From Lachnospiraceae bacterium (GTDB lineage: Bacteria; Bacillota; Clostridia; Lachnospirales; Lachnospiraceae), in assembly GCA_024693135.1 (NCBI GenBank), contig JAILLN010000055.1, forward strand, positions 1 through 53,819: a DNA stretch of 53,819 bases, written 5' to 3'. The translations under genes and the position numbers were made by a program. Shown here one piece after another: positions 17,777 to 26,513 of the stretch (position 1 is the stretch's first letter; each line of letters starts with the position of its first letter). The notes beneath the pieces are model-generated. The model did not search any database. It was not told the DNA's origin and worked only from the letters and a program-made list of their open reading frames with translations.

Positions 17777-19384
17777 ATGGGAAAGAAATGGTTTGGGTTT
17801 GCTTTGTCAGCCCTGATATGGGCGGTGATGCTCTATGGCTGTGCCATGCCCGAGGCAGGACGGGATCCCGGAGCAGGAGCGGATCCGACGCCTTTGGAAG
17901 CAGAAACGGAAGCAGAGAGCCGGGGACTTGCGGACGGCATATATTCCATCGAAGTCTCCTTAAGGGGTGGCAGCGGCAGGGCATCGGTCAAAAGCCCGGC
18001 AGAGGTCATCGTAGAGGATGGCGCCGCCAGGGTACGGATCGAATTCAGTAGTCCCTATTATGATTATGTGCTCCTTCCGGACGGCACCCGCCTGGAGCCG
18101 GTGAATACGGAGGGAGACTCGGTATTTGAGATCCCGGCCGGGGACTTCGGGAAGCCTTTTCCCCTGAAGGCAGATACCACAGCCATGAGCAAGCCTCATG
18201 AGATCGAATATGAGCTGGACTTTGATCCGGCATCATTTAAGCCGCAGGATGGGGAGCCTGCCCGGTGGGAGCCGGAAGCCGGTAAAGCCGGTCCGGATTC
18301 ATCCATACCGCAGGATGGGGGATCCTTGGAGGCCCAGGACTGGAGTGGCATGCAAAAGACAGGAAGCCTGGAGCTTTCCTATGCCAAGGAATACGCCCTG
18401 GATTACTATGGGGAGGAATATGCCCTGCTTTCCATCCGGGGGATCGGAAAATATCTGATCTGCGAGGAAGGCGCGGCGCCGCCCTCCGGCTTAGATCCGG
18501 ATATCACGGTATTGCGGAAGCCCTTTCACAATATATACCTTGTGGCTTCTTCCACGGCAGACTACTGGGTGCGTCTCGGTGCCCTGTCCTCTGTGGGAAT
18601 GGTCAGCACGAAGGAGGAGGACTGGAGCATACCGGAGGTTCGTGAGGCCGTCCGCCGGGGGGAGATCCTCTATATCGGCCGCTACAGCGCACCGGACTAT
18701 GAGCAGCTGCTTTCGGAGGGATGTACCCTTGCCGTGGAAAATACCATGATCTTTCACAGCCCGGAGGTCAAGGAAAAGCTGGAAAAGATGGGCATCCCCG
18801 TATTGATCGACCACTCCAGCTACGAAACCCACCCATTTGGGCGGCTGGAATGGATCCGGCTTTACGGGAGGCTCCTTGATTGTCCCGGGAAGGCGGATGG
18901 CTTCTTTGAGGAGCAGGCGGCCCTGGCCGAAAAGAGCATGCCGCCGGAGAGCACGGGGAAAAGGGCGGCCTTCTTTTATTTTAATTCCAACGGAGCCGTG
19001 GTGGTGCGGAGAGGGTCAGACTACCTGAACCAGATGATCTCTATGGCAGGGATGGAGCCGGTCTGCTTTGATGAGAAGGGGGAAAATGATCCTGGCCTTT
19101 CCACGATGAAGGTACAGCCGGAGGAATTTTACCGCCGGGCGAAGGATGCGGAAGTGCTGATCTACAATGGCTCCATCCTGGGGGATATGGAAAGCCTCAA
19201 TGACTTTTTGGAGCTGAGCCCTCTCCTTAAGGAATTCCGGGCGGTAAAGACCGGAGAGGTTTATTTTGCGGATGCGGACATGTACCAGCAGCCCACCGGC
19301 ATACCGGAGCTGCTGAAGGAGCTTTCCGCGATCGGAAGCGGCACTGCCCAGGATCAGATGCCCTACCTTAGCCACCTCCGTTAG
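17777..19384 (+). CDS. Lipoprotein with NEAT-like domain fused to iron-type ABC substrate-binding domain
   Basis: An exported lipoprotein of about 535 residues with a hydrophobic signal ending in a lipobox (VMLYGC, acylated Cys). Residues about 50-150 read DGIYSIEVSLRGGSGRA, then a YDYVLL segment, then STADTTAMSKPHEI-type residues. This resembles the iron-transport-associated NEAT-like domain used for heme binding. From about residue 225 onward the fold is a class III periplasmic binding protein as in siderophore/cobalamin uptake (ALSSVGMVSTKEEDW, IPVLIDHSSYE, KTGEVYFADADMYQQP). Hemophore and binding-protein roles would thus be joined in one chain. No permease or ATPase lies nearby. Starts at 17765 and 17777 are both possible, and neither has an ideal ribosome binding site. 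Confidence 0.75.
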   Translation: MGKKWFGFALSALIWAVMLYGCAMPEAGRDPGAGADPTPLEAETEAESRGLADGIYSIEVSLRGGSGRASVKSPAEVIVEDGAARVRIEFSSPYYDYVLLPDGTRLEPVNTEGDSVFEIPAGDFGKPFPLKADTTAMSKPHEIEYELDFDPASFKPQDGEPARWEPEAGKAGPDSSIPQDGGSLEAQDWSGMQKTGSLELSYAKEYALDYYGEEYALLSIRGIGKYLICEEGAAPPSGLDPDITVLRKPFHNIYLVASSTADYWVRLGALSSVGMVSTKEEDWSIPEVREAVRRGEILYIGRYSAPDYEQLLSEGCTLAVENTMIFHSPEVKEKLEKMGIPVLIDHSSYETHPFGRLEWIRLYGRLLDCPGKADGFFEEQAALAEKSMPPESTGKRAAFFYFNSNGAVVVRRGSDYLNQMISMAGMEPVCFDEKGENDPGLSTMKVQPEEFYRRAKDAEVLIYNGSILGDMESLNDFLELSPLLKEFRAVKTGEVYFADADMYQQPTGIPELLKELSAIGSGTAQDQMPYLSHLR

Positions 19385-19468
19385 CTGCTCAGGGGTACAA
19401 TTCAGTGCCATTAATGAAAAAAGGCTGGTCCATGAATTGTAGCGGGATAGGGAGCCGGGCGCGTTCAT

Positions 19469-19497
19469 TTGACTATCGGTACCATCGGAATTATACT
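19469..19497 (+). promoter_or_regulatory. Promoter of the NYN-domain gene
   Basis: TTGACT (19469-19474), 17 bp, TATACT (19492-19497). Transcription from about 19504 excludes the open frame upstream and supports the GTG start at 19556. Confidence 0.8.
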
Positions 19498-19555
19498 ATA
19501 TGCTGTTGGTCATGATGATAAATACCCATATGTTGTAGACTTTGGAGGAAGAACT

Positions 19556-20296
19556 GTGGCAGAGGAAAAACGCTTTGCGGTATTGATCGACATTGAAAAT
19601 ATCGCACCGAAATACATCGAGCTGATCCTGAATGAGATCAGCAACTACGGGAATATCACCATCAAGAGGGCATACGGGGACTGGACGAAGCAGGCCTCCT
19701 CCTCTTGGCGGGTAAAGCTCCTGGACTTTTCCATCATCCCGATGCAGCAGTTCAATAATACCTTCGGGAAAAATTCCTCAGACTCTGCTTTGATCATCGA
19801 TGCCATGAACATCCTGTACCGCAACAACGTGGACGGCTTCTGTCTGGTATCGAGCGACAGCGATTTCACCAGGCTTGCGGCGACCCTGAAGGAGGAGGGC
19901 AAGCTGGTGGTGGGCATGGGCGAATCCAAGACACCCGTGGCCTTAAGAAATGCCTGCGACCACTTCAAGGTGCTGGATCTGCTGTACAAGGAGACGGAGA
20001 CCGTCAAGAAGACGGAAACAAAGACGGTGGGCAAGGCTAAGGCCGCTACGGACAAAAAGACAGGAAAGACAAAGCTTTCCACCATAGAAAAAGCCATCCT
20101 TCAGATCATCGAAGCCAATGGAGACGAGGATACGGGCATGTACATCGGCACGCTGGGCAACAGCCTGATCCGGCGCTATCCGGATTTTGATACCCGTAAT
20201 TACGGTGCGAGCAAGCTCTCGAAATTCCTGGAGCAGTTTAAATCCCTGGAGCTTCGTAAGGATGGGGATTCCACCTACGTGAAGGTAAAGGAATAA
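19556..20296 (+). CDS. NYN-domain putative ribonuclease with C-terminal OST-HTH/LOTUS domain
   Basis: A 246-residue protein starting at GTG 19556, with GGAGGA 5-10 bases upstream. Residues about 5-145 form a NYN (PIN-like) nuclease domain: the early acidic strand AVLIDIENIAPKY, DSALIIDAMN and SSDSDFTRLA supply the conserved Asp cluster for metal-dependent RNA cleavage. A Lys/Thr-rich linker follows. The last 75 or so residues, starting STIEKAILQIIEANGDE, have the winged-helix look of an OST-HTH/LOTUS RNA-binding domain. The pairing is known in bacterial LabA-like proteins and resembles eukaryotic MARF1. The RNA target is unknown. The gene has its own strong promoter. Confidence 0.85.
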   Translation: MAEEKRFAVLIDIENIAPKYIELILNEISNYGNITIKRAYGDWTKQASSSWRVKLLDFSIIPMQQFNNTFGKNSSDSALIIDAMNILYRNNVDGFCLVSSDSDFTRLAATLKEEGKLVVGMGESKTPVALRNACDHFKVLDLLYKETETVKKTETKTVGKAKAATDKKTGKTKLSTIEKAILQIIEANGDEDTGMYIGTLGNSLIRRYPDFDTRNYGASKLSKFLEQFKSLELRKDGDSTYVKVKE

Positions 20297-20307
20297 GAGC
20301 CGGCTGT

Positions 20308-20997
20308 ATGGAACCGGTCATCCTGTATGAAGATCAAGATATTCTGGCGGTGCATAAGCCGGCGGGGCTTTCCACCCAGACCTCCCGGATCGGCGCCCCG
20401 GACTGCGTTTCGGCGCTGAAGATCCTCCTGCATGAAAGAGACGGGATCAGCGATCCCTACCTGGGAGTGATCCACCGGCTGGACCAGTCCGTGGAGGGGA
20501 TCATCCTCTTCGCGAAGAACAGGGAAGCGGCCGCGGTGCTTTCAAAGGATCTGCAGAGTGAAAGAATGGTAAAAGAGTACCGGGTTGCCTCGAAAAGCGG
20601 GGAAGTGATCGAGCAGAGGCCGCACCGGCTGATCGATTATATCCTCACGGACCGGATCCTGAATATGTCCCGGATCGCCGAAGCAGGCGAAAAAAATGCA
20701 AAACGGGCGGAGCTTTTCTATGAGCCCGTGAAGAGCTACATCGAAAACGGTTATCCCGGGGAGCCTTTCCGGGTTCATATCCTGAAGGTTCTGCTAAAGA
20801 CCGGGAGACACCATCAGATCCGGGTGCAGCTGTCTCATGCCGCCCTGCCGGTGATCGGAGACAGCAAATACGGGTTTGTGCCCGGGGGATATGAGGGGCC
20901 TCTCTGCCTGAAGGCGGTAAGGCTTGCGATCCGGCATCCGGTGAGCCGGCAGGAAATGGAATTTTCCATTGATCCGGGAATGATGGGGGAGAGATAG
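20308..20997 (+). CDS. RluA-family pseudouridine synthase
   Basis: A 229-residue enzyme that isomerises uridine to pseudouridine in rRNA or tRNA. The catalytic motif GVIHRLDQ places the nucleophile at Asp59. VHKPAGLSTQ, KEYRV and TGRHHQIRVQLSHAALPVIGD are the other family blocks. It has no S4 domain, so it is a short RluA-type protein; the exact target site cannot be told. The gene starts 12 bp after the NYN gene with only a weak ribosome binding site and probably shares its transcript, continuing into the GH13 gene 3 bp downstream. Confidence 0.93.
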   Translation: MEPVILYEDQDILAVHKPAGLSTQTSRIGAPDCVSALKILLHERDGISDPYLGVIHRLDQSVEGIILFAKNREAAAVLSKDLQSERMVKEYRVASKSGEVIEQRPHRLIDYILTDRILNMSRIAEAGEKNAKRAELFYEPVKSYIENGYPGEPFRVHILKVLLKTGRHHQIRVQLSHAALPVIGDSKYGFVPGGYEGPLCLKAVRLAIRHPVSRQEMEFSIDPGMMGER

Positions 20998-21000
20998 GAT

Positions 21001-23118
21001 ATGGATGCATATAATTGGGTAAAGGGCCTTTCCGGGCAGGAAATGAAACGGATCTACATGCTGACCATGGTACCGACCCTTCATACGAAGGGGCTTTTTT
21101 CTGCGGTGAATGAGGACTATGTGTCACCCTTAGAGCCGGAGCCCTACAGCCTGCTTACCATCCGGATCCGTACGGAGCGGAGCAATGCTACCCACGTTTT
21201 TCTTGTCCATAATGGGGAAAGGCTCCTCATGGAAAAGACAGAAAGCGAGGGTGTCTTTGATTTTTATTCCATCCAGATCGAGATCGACGACGCCCCGGTC
21301 CGGTACCATTTTTACGTGGAAAGCCGGAGGACCGGGATCTTTTATGACCGGAGGGGGGCGGTAAGGGATGAACAGCCCTATTTTGAATTCTGCATCTATC
21401 CGGGATTCAAGGTTCCCGAATGGAGCAAGAGCGCTGTCATCTACCAGATCTTTGTGGACAGGTTTTACAACGGGGATCCGGCAAACGATGTGCTGGATCG
21501 GGAGTATTACTATATAGAGGGCTACTCGGAAAGAGTGGAGAACTGGCGGGAAAAGCCAAACGCCATGGATGTCCGCCGTTTTTATGGCGGGGATCTGAAG
21601 GGCGTCATGGATAAGCTTCCCTATCTGAAAAATCTCGGCATCGATGCCATCTACTTCAATCCGCTCTTCGTATCTCCCAGCAATCACGGCTATGACATCC
21701 AGGATTATGACTATATCGATCCCCATATCGGAAGGATCGTGGAGGACGGGGGGGCTCTCCTGCCTGAGGGAGCAAAGGACAACCGGGAAGCCTCCCGCTA
21801 TATCCGCCGGGTGACCTCAAAGGCAAATCTGGAGGCCAGCAACCGGCTCTTTGCGGAGCTTGTGCAAAGATGCCACGAACAAGGGATCCGGGTCATCATC
21901 GACGGGGTGTTTAACCACTGCGGTTCCTTCAATAAATGGCTGGACCGGGAGAGGGTGTATGAAGGCCAGGAGGGCTATAGTCCGGGCGCCTATGTGTCGG
22001 AGCATAGCCCGTATCATTCCTTCTTCCGCTTCCGGGGCGGGAATTTCCCCTACAACCGCAATTACGACGGCTGGTGGGGACACGATACCCTGCCGAAGCT
22101 GAATTATGAGGATTCCCAGGAGCTTATGGACTATATCCTAAGGATCGCGGCCAAGTGGGTCTCTCCTCCCTACAACTGCGACGGCTGGCGGCTTGACGTG
22201 GCGGCAGACCTGGGGCTTTCTCAGGAATTCAACCATAAATTCTGGAAGGCTTTCCGCAAGGCGGTAAAAAGGGCAAACCCGGAGGCTGTGATCATCGCGG
22301 AGCATTACGGAGACGCATCCTCCTGGCTTCAGGGGGATGAATGGGATACCGTCATGAATTACGATGCCTTCATGGAGCCCATAACCTGGTTCCTCACGGG
22401 CATGCAGAAGCACAGCGATGATTTCCGGGGGGATCTTCTGGGCAATTCGGAGGCCTTTTTCAGTACCATGTTCCACAATAATCTCCGGTTCTCCGAGCCC
22501 TCCATGTATACGGCCATGAATGAGCTGTCCAACCATGACCATTCCCGGTTTCTTACCCGGACGAACCGGAAGGTAGGAAGAATGAATACCCTGGGCTCGG
22601 ATGCGGCAGACGAGGGCATCGACAAAGCCGTGATGCGGGAAGCCGTCCTGATGCAGTTTACCTGGCCCGGCAGCCCCACCATTTACTATGGGGACGAGGC
22701 GGGCCTTACCGGATTTACCGATCCCGACAACCGCAGGACCTTTCCCTGGGGCCGGGAGGACTTTGAGCTGCTGGATTTCCACAGGGCGATGATCCGCCTT
22801 CACGGAAGCTTTTCCGAGCTGAAAAAAGGCGCCTTGATGCGGCTGGATGCGAAGGAGGGCTTCCTTGCCTATGCCAGGGTGACCCGTGAAAGCGTCAGCA
22901 TCATCGCCGTGAATAACCAGGATAAGGCGGTGGACACCGAGGTCAGCGTCTGGGAGACGGGGCTGCCCAGGAGCGGCCGCGTGACCCGCGCCATCCTGAC
23001 CTATGAAGACGGCTTTACCACATCCCCCCTGGAGCAGGAGATCTTCTACGGCAGGCTCCATCTGGTGCTTGGGCCAAGGTCTGCCCTGGTTGCAAGGGGG
23101 TTGATCCGGTCTTCTTGA
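21001..23118 (+). CDS. GH13 family alpha-glucan hydrolase (neopullulanase/maltogenic-amylase-like)
   Basis: A 705-residue glycoside hydrolase without a signal peptide, so probably intracellular. Residues about 1-130 form an N-terminal beta-sandwich of the CBM34 type. The (beta/alpha)8 barrel spans about 140-600. Conserved region I is DGVFNHCG. Region II, DGWRLDVA, carries the nucleophile Asp399. Region III, IIAEHYGD, carries the acid/base Glu434. Region IV, LSNHDH, carries Asp513. A C-terminal beta domain completes it. It should cleave maltodextrin-type alpha-1,4 and possibly alpha-1,6 links; the exact specificity is not given by the motifs. GGGGGAGAG precedes the ATG. Confidence 0.93.
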   Translation: MDAYNWVKGLSGQEMKRIYMLTMVPTLHTKGLFSAVNEDYVSPLEPEPYSLLTIRIRTERSNATHVFLVHNGERLLMEKTESEGVFDFYSIQIEIDDAPVRYHFYVESRRTGIFYDRRGAVRDEQPYFEFCIYPGFKVPEWSKSAVIYQIFVDRFYNGDPANDVLDREYYYIEGYSERVENWREKPNAMDVRRFYGGDLKGVMDKLPYLKNLGIDAIYFNPLFVSPSNHGYDIQDYDYIDPHIGRIVEDGGALLPEGAKDNREASRYIRRVTSKANLEASNRLFAELVQRCHEQGIRVIIDGVFNHCGSFNKWLDRERVYEGQEGYSPGAYVSEHSPYHSFFRFRGGNFPYNRNYDGWWGHDTLPKLNYEDSQELMDYILRIAAKWVSPPYNCDGWRLDVAADLGLSQEFNHKFWKAFRKAVKRANPEAVIIAEHYGDASSWLQGDEWDTVMNYDAFMEPITWFLTGMQKHSDDFRGDLLGNSEAFFSTMFHNNLRFSEPSMYTAMNELSNHDHSRFLTRTNRKVGRMNTLGSDAADEGIDKAVMREAVLMQFTWPGSPTIYYGDEAGLTGFTDPDNRRTFPWGREDFELLDFHRAMIRLHGSFSELKKGALMRLDAKEGFLAYARVTRESVSIIAVNNQDKAVDTEVSVWETGLPRSGRVTRAILTYEDGFTTSPLEQEIFYGRLHLVLGPRSALVARGLIRSS

Positions 23119-23152
23119 TGAAACAGGATTCCTATAATATACTAGAGGCATT

Positions 23153-24418
23153 ATGAGAACAAAAGCGATGGCTGTCCTGATCGCCGCCCTTCTGCTCACC
23201 GGCTGTGCCATGCCGGAGGTTAGGGGGCTGCTCTTCGGGGGAAAAGAAGAAGAAAAAAAAGAGGAAGAGGCGGAGCTTCCGGCAGAAGAGCTGCCCCAGA
23301 TCGTACTGGACCTGCCGGAACCGGAACCGGAGCCAGTCCCTTTGGAGGAGCCGGAGGAGGAGGAAGAGCCGGAAAACCTCTTTGAGGGGTATCTCCTGTC
23401 CGAAAATGATGTATCAGAAAACGGGGTCTACTGCAAAAGCGTGGAGGAGCCCGGAAGGGTGAGGATCCTCTTTGCAGGGGATATCAATTTTGATAAGCAT
23501 TATGCCAATATGAACGCCCTGGCCCAGAGGGGCGGCCAGATCGACGGTGCCCTGTCGCCCGACCTCATCCGCCTTTTGAATGATGCGGATATCTGCATGA
23601 TCAATAATGAGTTTCCCTACAGTGACCGCGGTACCCCGACTCCGGGCAAGAAGTTCACTTTCCGCGCAGATCCGGAGACGGTGGGTTTTCTGCATGACAT
23701 GGGGGCGGATATTGTGTCCCTGGCAAATAACCACGCCTATGACCATGGGCCGGATGCCCTGCTTGATACCCTGGATATCCTTGAGGAAGCCGGGATCCCC
23801 TATGTGGGAGCCGGGCGGAATATCGAGGAAGCGAAGAAGCCCGTATATTTCATTGCGGGCGGCATGAAGATCGGCTTCGTGGCCGCCACCCAGATCGAGC
23901 GCTCCCAGCCGCCGGATACGAAGGAGGCCACGGATACCGATCCGGGAGTCTTAAGGACACTGGATCCTTCCAAATTTCTGGAGGTCATAAGGGAGGCAGA
24001 GGAAAACGCGGACTTTGTGATCGCTTATGTGCATTGGGGAAGCGAAGGGACGAACCAGTACGAGGCTTCCCAGCGCGACCTGGCAAATGCTTACGCAGAG
24101 GCAGGAGCAGACCTGATCATCGGAGACCATCCCCATGTGCTGCAGGGCTTTGATTATGCCGGAAGCGTGCCGGTGATGTACAGCCTGGGCAATTTCTGGT
24201 TCAATTCCAAGACCATCGATACCTGTGCCGTGGAAGCGGTGCTTTCCGGAGGAGAGCTGGAAAGCCTCCGTTTCTGTCCCTGCCTGCAGAAGGGCTGCTT
24301 CACCACCCTGTATCTGGAGGGGGAGGGAGAGTATGCAAGGATACTCGATGCAGAGAGAAGCTACAGCACGGCGGCGGTATCGATCGACGATCAGGGCTAT
24401 GTGACGAAGGCACAGTAG
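23153..24418 (+). CDS. CapA-family lipoprotein (poly-gamma-glutamate synthesis-type)
   Basis: A 421-residue lipoprotein. The signal ends in LLLTGC with the acylated Cys18, followed by a Glu/Pro-rich tether to about residue 95. The catalytic part is a CapA/PGA_cap calcineurin-like phosphoesterase domain: LFAGDINFDK, MINNEFPYS, DIVSLANNHAYDHG, VIAYVHWGSE and IIGDHPHVLQG are the metal-site blocks. Family members support polyglutamate capsule export or act on cell-surface polymers, but capBC genes are absent here. A TTGATG-17-TATACT pair (23115-23143) lies unusually close to the ATG, so promoter use is uncertain. Three glycosylation-type genes follow on the same strand. Confidence 0.9.
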   Translation: MRTKAMAVLIAALLLTGCAMPEVRGLLFGGKEEEKKEEEAELPAEELPQIVLDLPEPEPEPVPLEEPEEEEEPENLFEGYLLSENDVSENGVYCKSVEEPGRVRILFAGDINFDKHYANMNALAQRGGQIDGALSPDLIRLLNDADICMINNEFPYSDRGTPTPGKKFTFRADPETVGFLHDMGADIVSLANNHAYDHGPDALLDTLDILEEAGIPYVGAGRNIEEAKKPVYFIAGGMKIGFVAATQIERSQPPDTKEATDTDPGVLRTLDPSKFLEVIREAEENADFVIAYVHWGSEGTNQYEASQRDLANAYAEAGADLIIGDHPHVLQGFDYAGSVPVMYSLGNFWFNSKTIDTCAVEAVLSGGELESLRFCPCLQKGCFTTLYLEGEGEYARILDAERSYSTAAVSIDDQGYVTKAQ

Positions 24419-24442
24419 GAAGCCGAAAAAAAGGAGCATGAC

Positions 24443-25390
24443 TTGACAGAAAAAGAGCCCAAATTCATATCAGTCGTGGCGTATATCCAGAATGACGCCG
24501 GCCGGATCCGCCCCTTCCTTAAGGAGATCATGGGGAAATGCCGGGAATCCTTCGAGAAATGCGAGCTGATCCTGGTCAATGATGACTCCACGGACGGAAG
24601 CATTGATGAGATCCATGGCTATTTCAAGGAAAATCCTGCAGATTACATGGTGAGCATCGTGAAGCTGGGCATGGCACAGGGGATCGAGTCTGCCATGAAT
24701 ATCGGAAGGGATATGACCATCGGCGATTATGTATATGAGTTTGACGATCTGCATATGGACTATTCCCCGGAGATGATCCTGGAGGCTTACCAGAAATGCC
24801 TTTCGGGAAGTGATATCGTTTCTGTATCCGGGAAATACCAGATGCGGCTCACCTCCCGTCTTTTTTATGCCCTTTACAATCATTTCAGCCACGGACAGCA
24901 GCCCATCGGCCCGGAGACCTTCCGCCTGCTTTCCCGGCGTGCCATCAACCGGATCCATTCCACGGGCAGGTACATCCCCTACCGCAAGGCGGTATATATG
25001 AACTGCGGATTGAAGATCTCCCGGATGCAGTATGAGGTGGGGGAAGGAAACAGAAGGAATTACCGCATGGGCAGGAGCGACGAGAGGATGAACCTGGCCG
25101 TGGATTCCTTCATCTATTTCACGGATCTTCTGGAGCGGGTCTCCCTTAGCATCTGCCTGATATTTATCCTGATCGCCCTGGGGGTGATCGTCTATACCGT
25201 CTGGTCCTTCTTTATGGACCAGCATCTGGCAGCGGGCTGGGTATCCCTGATGGGGTTCCTTTCCCTGGGCTTTATCGGGGTATTCGGGATCCTGACCATC
25301 ATACTGCGCTATCTTGGGGTGCTGATCAACCTCTCCTACCGCAGGCGCCATCATCTGATCGAAGAGATCGAAAAGCTGTCCGGTAACTGA
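24443..25390 (+). CDS. Family 2 glycosyltransferase with C-terminal membrane anchor
   Basis: A 315-residue GT-A enzyme of the ArnC/GtrB-like polyprenyl-phosphate type. The start is TTG at 24443, with AAGGAG six bases upstream; the ATG at 24438 is followed at once by a stop. The nucleotide-sugar site is visible as LILVNDDSTDGS, and YEFDDLHMD supplies the acidic metal motif. Two long transmembrane helices lie near residues 235-257 and 270-300. It is likely to load a sugar onto an undecaprenyl carrier at the inner membrane face; donor and acceptor are unknown. It sits 25 bp after capA and 1 bp before the FAD gene. Confidence 0.85.
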   Translation: MTEKEPKFISVVAYIQNDAGRIRPFLKEIMGKCRESFEKCELILVNDDSTDGSIDEIHGYFKENPADYMVSIVKLGMAQGIESAMNIGRDMTIGDYVYEFDDLHMDYSPEMILEAYQKCLSGSDIVSVSGKYQMRLTSRLFYALYNHFSHGQQPIGPETFRLLSRRAINRIHSTGRYIPYRKAVYMNCGLKISRMQYEVGEGNRRNYRMGRSDERMNLAVDSFIYFTDLLERVSLSICLIFILIALGVIVYTVWSFFMDQHLAAGWVSLMGFLSLGFIGVFGILTIILRYLGVLINLSYRRRHHLIEEIEKLSGN

Positions 25391-25391
25391 T

Positions 25392-26513
25392 ATGAAGGCA
25401 TATGACAAGATCATCATAGGAGCCGGGCTTTATGGCCTGTATGCCGCCCGGTTCTGCGGCAAAAAAGGAGAAAGGGTGCTGGTGCTGGAGCATGACAGCG
25501 AGCCCTTTTCGCGTGCCACCTATGTCAATCAGGCCAGAGTGCATATGGGGTATCATTATCCCCGGAGCCTGACCACGGCCTTAAAGTCTGCCGGCTATTA
25601 CCGCCGGTTCCATCAGGATTTTTCCTTTGCCATCCGTAAGGATTTCCGGCAGGTCTATGCTACGAGCAGCGAGTTTTCCTGGACCGCGGCTCCGGAGTTT
25701 GAAGCCTTCTGCCATGCGGCGGGGATCTACTGCGAGCCGCTATCTCCAAATGCTTATTTCCAGGAAGGCATGTGCGACGGGGCGTTCCTGACGGAAGAGG
25801 ATACCTACGATGCCATGCTCCTGAAGGAATACTTTCTGGAGGAGCTCAGGATCCTGCCCGGAGTGGAGATCCTTTGTGGAGTACGGCTCAAGGCCGTCTC
25901 CCGGGAAGAAGGACGGTATCGGATAAGCTTTTCCCGGAACGGATCCTTGGAAGAAGCAGAGACCGGCTTTTTGCTGAATGCGTCCTATGCCTCGGCAAAC
26001 CAGGTCTTGAGCCTGGCCGGAGCAGATCTCTTCGGGATCAAATATGAGCTTTGCGAGATCATTCTCTGCAAAGCAGGGAGGAGCCTGAAAAAACTTGGGC
26101 TTACGGTGATGGACGGACCCTTCTTCTCCATCATGCCCTTCGGCAAGACAGGCTGGCATTCCCTTACGGCCGTGACCTTCACGCCTCATGTGACAAGCTA
26201 TGAGCCCCTTCCGTCCTTTCCCTGCCAGGAGGGTACGTCCTGCTCACCCCGGCAGCTGGAAAACTGCTCTCTCTGTCCCCGCCGTCCGGAGAGTGCCTGG
26301 CCCTATATGAGCCGGCTGGCCCATAAATACATGAAGCCGGAGCATGAATTCCAATATGAGAAATCCCTCTACTCCATGAAGCCGATCCTGAAATCCTCCG
26401 AGGTGGATGATTCCAGGCCCACGGTGATCCGCATAAACAGTGAGAACCCGAAGATGATCAGCGTCCTTTCGGGCAAGATCAACACAGTATACGATATGGA
26501 TGAATACCTATGA
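25392..26513 (+). CDS. FAD-dependent oxidoreductase
   Basis: A 373-residue flavoprotein. The N-terminal Rossmann dinucleotide fold is clear: IIIGAGLYGLYAARF, then the acidic ribose-binding end VLVLEHD. A conserved-looking ATYVNQARVHMGYHYPRS segment follows at about residues 46-63. It most resembles DAO/UDP-galactopyranose-mutase-like proteins in layout, but I cannot assign the substrate. It lies between two GT2 genes with overlaps or near-overlaps, so its substrate is probably a nucleotide sugar or lipid-linked sugar. A Cys-rich patch, CQEGTSCSPRQLENCSLCP, near residues 279-297 is unusual and could bind metal. Confidence 0.75.
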   Translation: MKAYDKIIIGAGLYGLYAARFCGKKGERVLVLEHDSEPFSRATYVNQARVHMGYHYPRSLTTALKSAGYYRRFHQDFSFAIRKDFRQVYATSSEFSWTAAPEFEAFCHAAGIYCEPLSPNAYFQEGMCDGAFLTEEDTYDAMLLKEYFLEELRILPGVEILCGVRLKAVSREEGRYRISFSRNGSLEEAETGFLLNASYASANQVLSLAGADLFGIKYELCEIILCKAGRSLKKLGLTVMDGPFFSIMPFGKTGWHSLTAVTFTPHVTSYEPLPSFPCQEGTSCSPRQLENCSLCPRRPESAWPYMSRLAHKYMKPEHEFQYEKSLYSMKPILKSSEVDDSRPTVIRINSENPKMISVLSGKINTVYDMDEYL

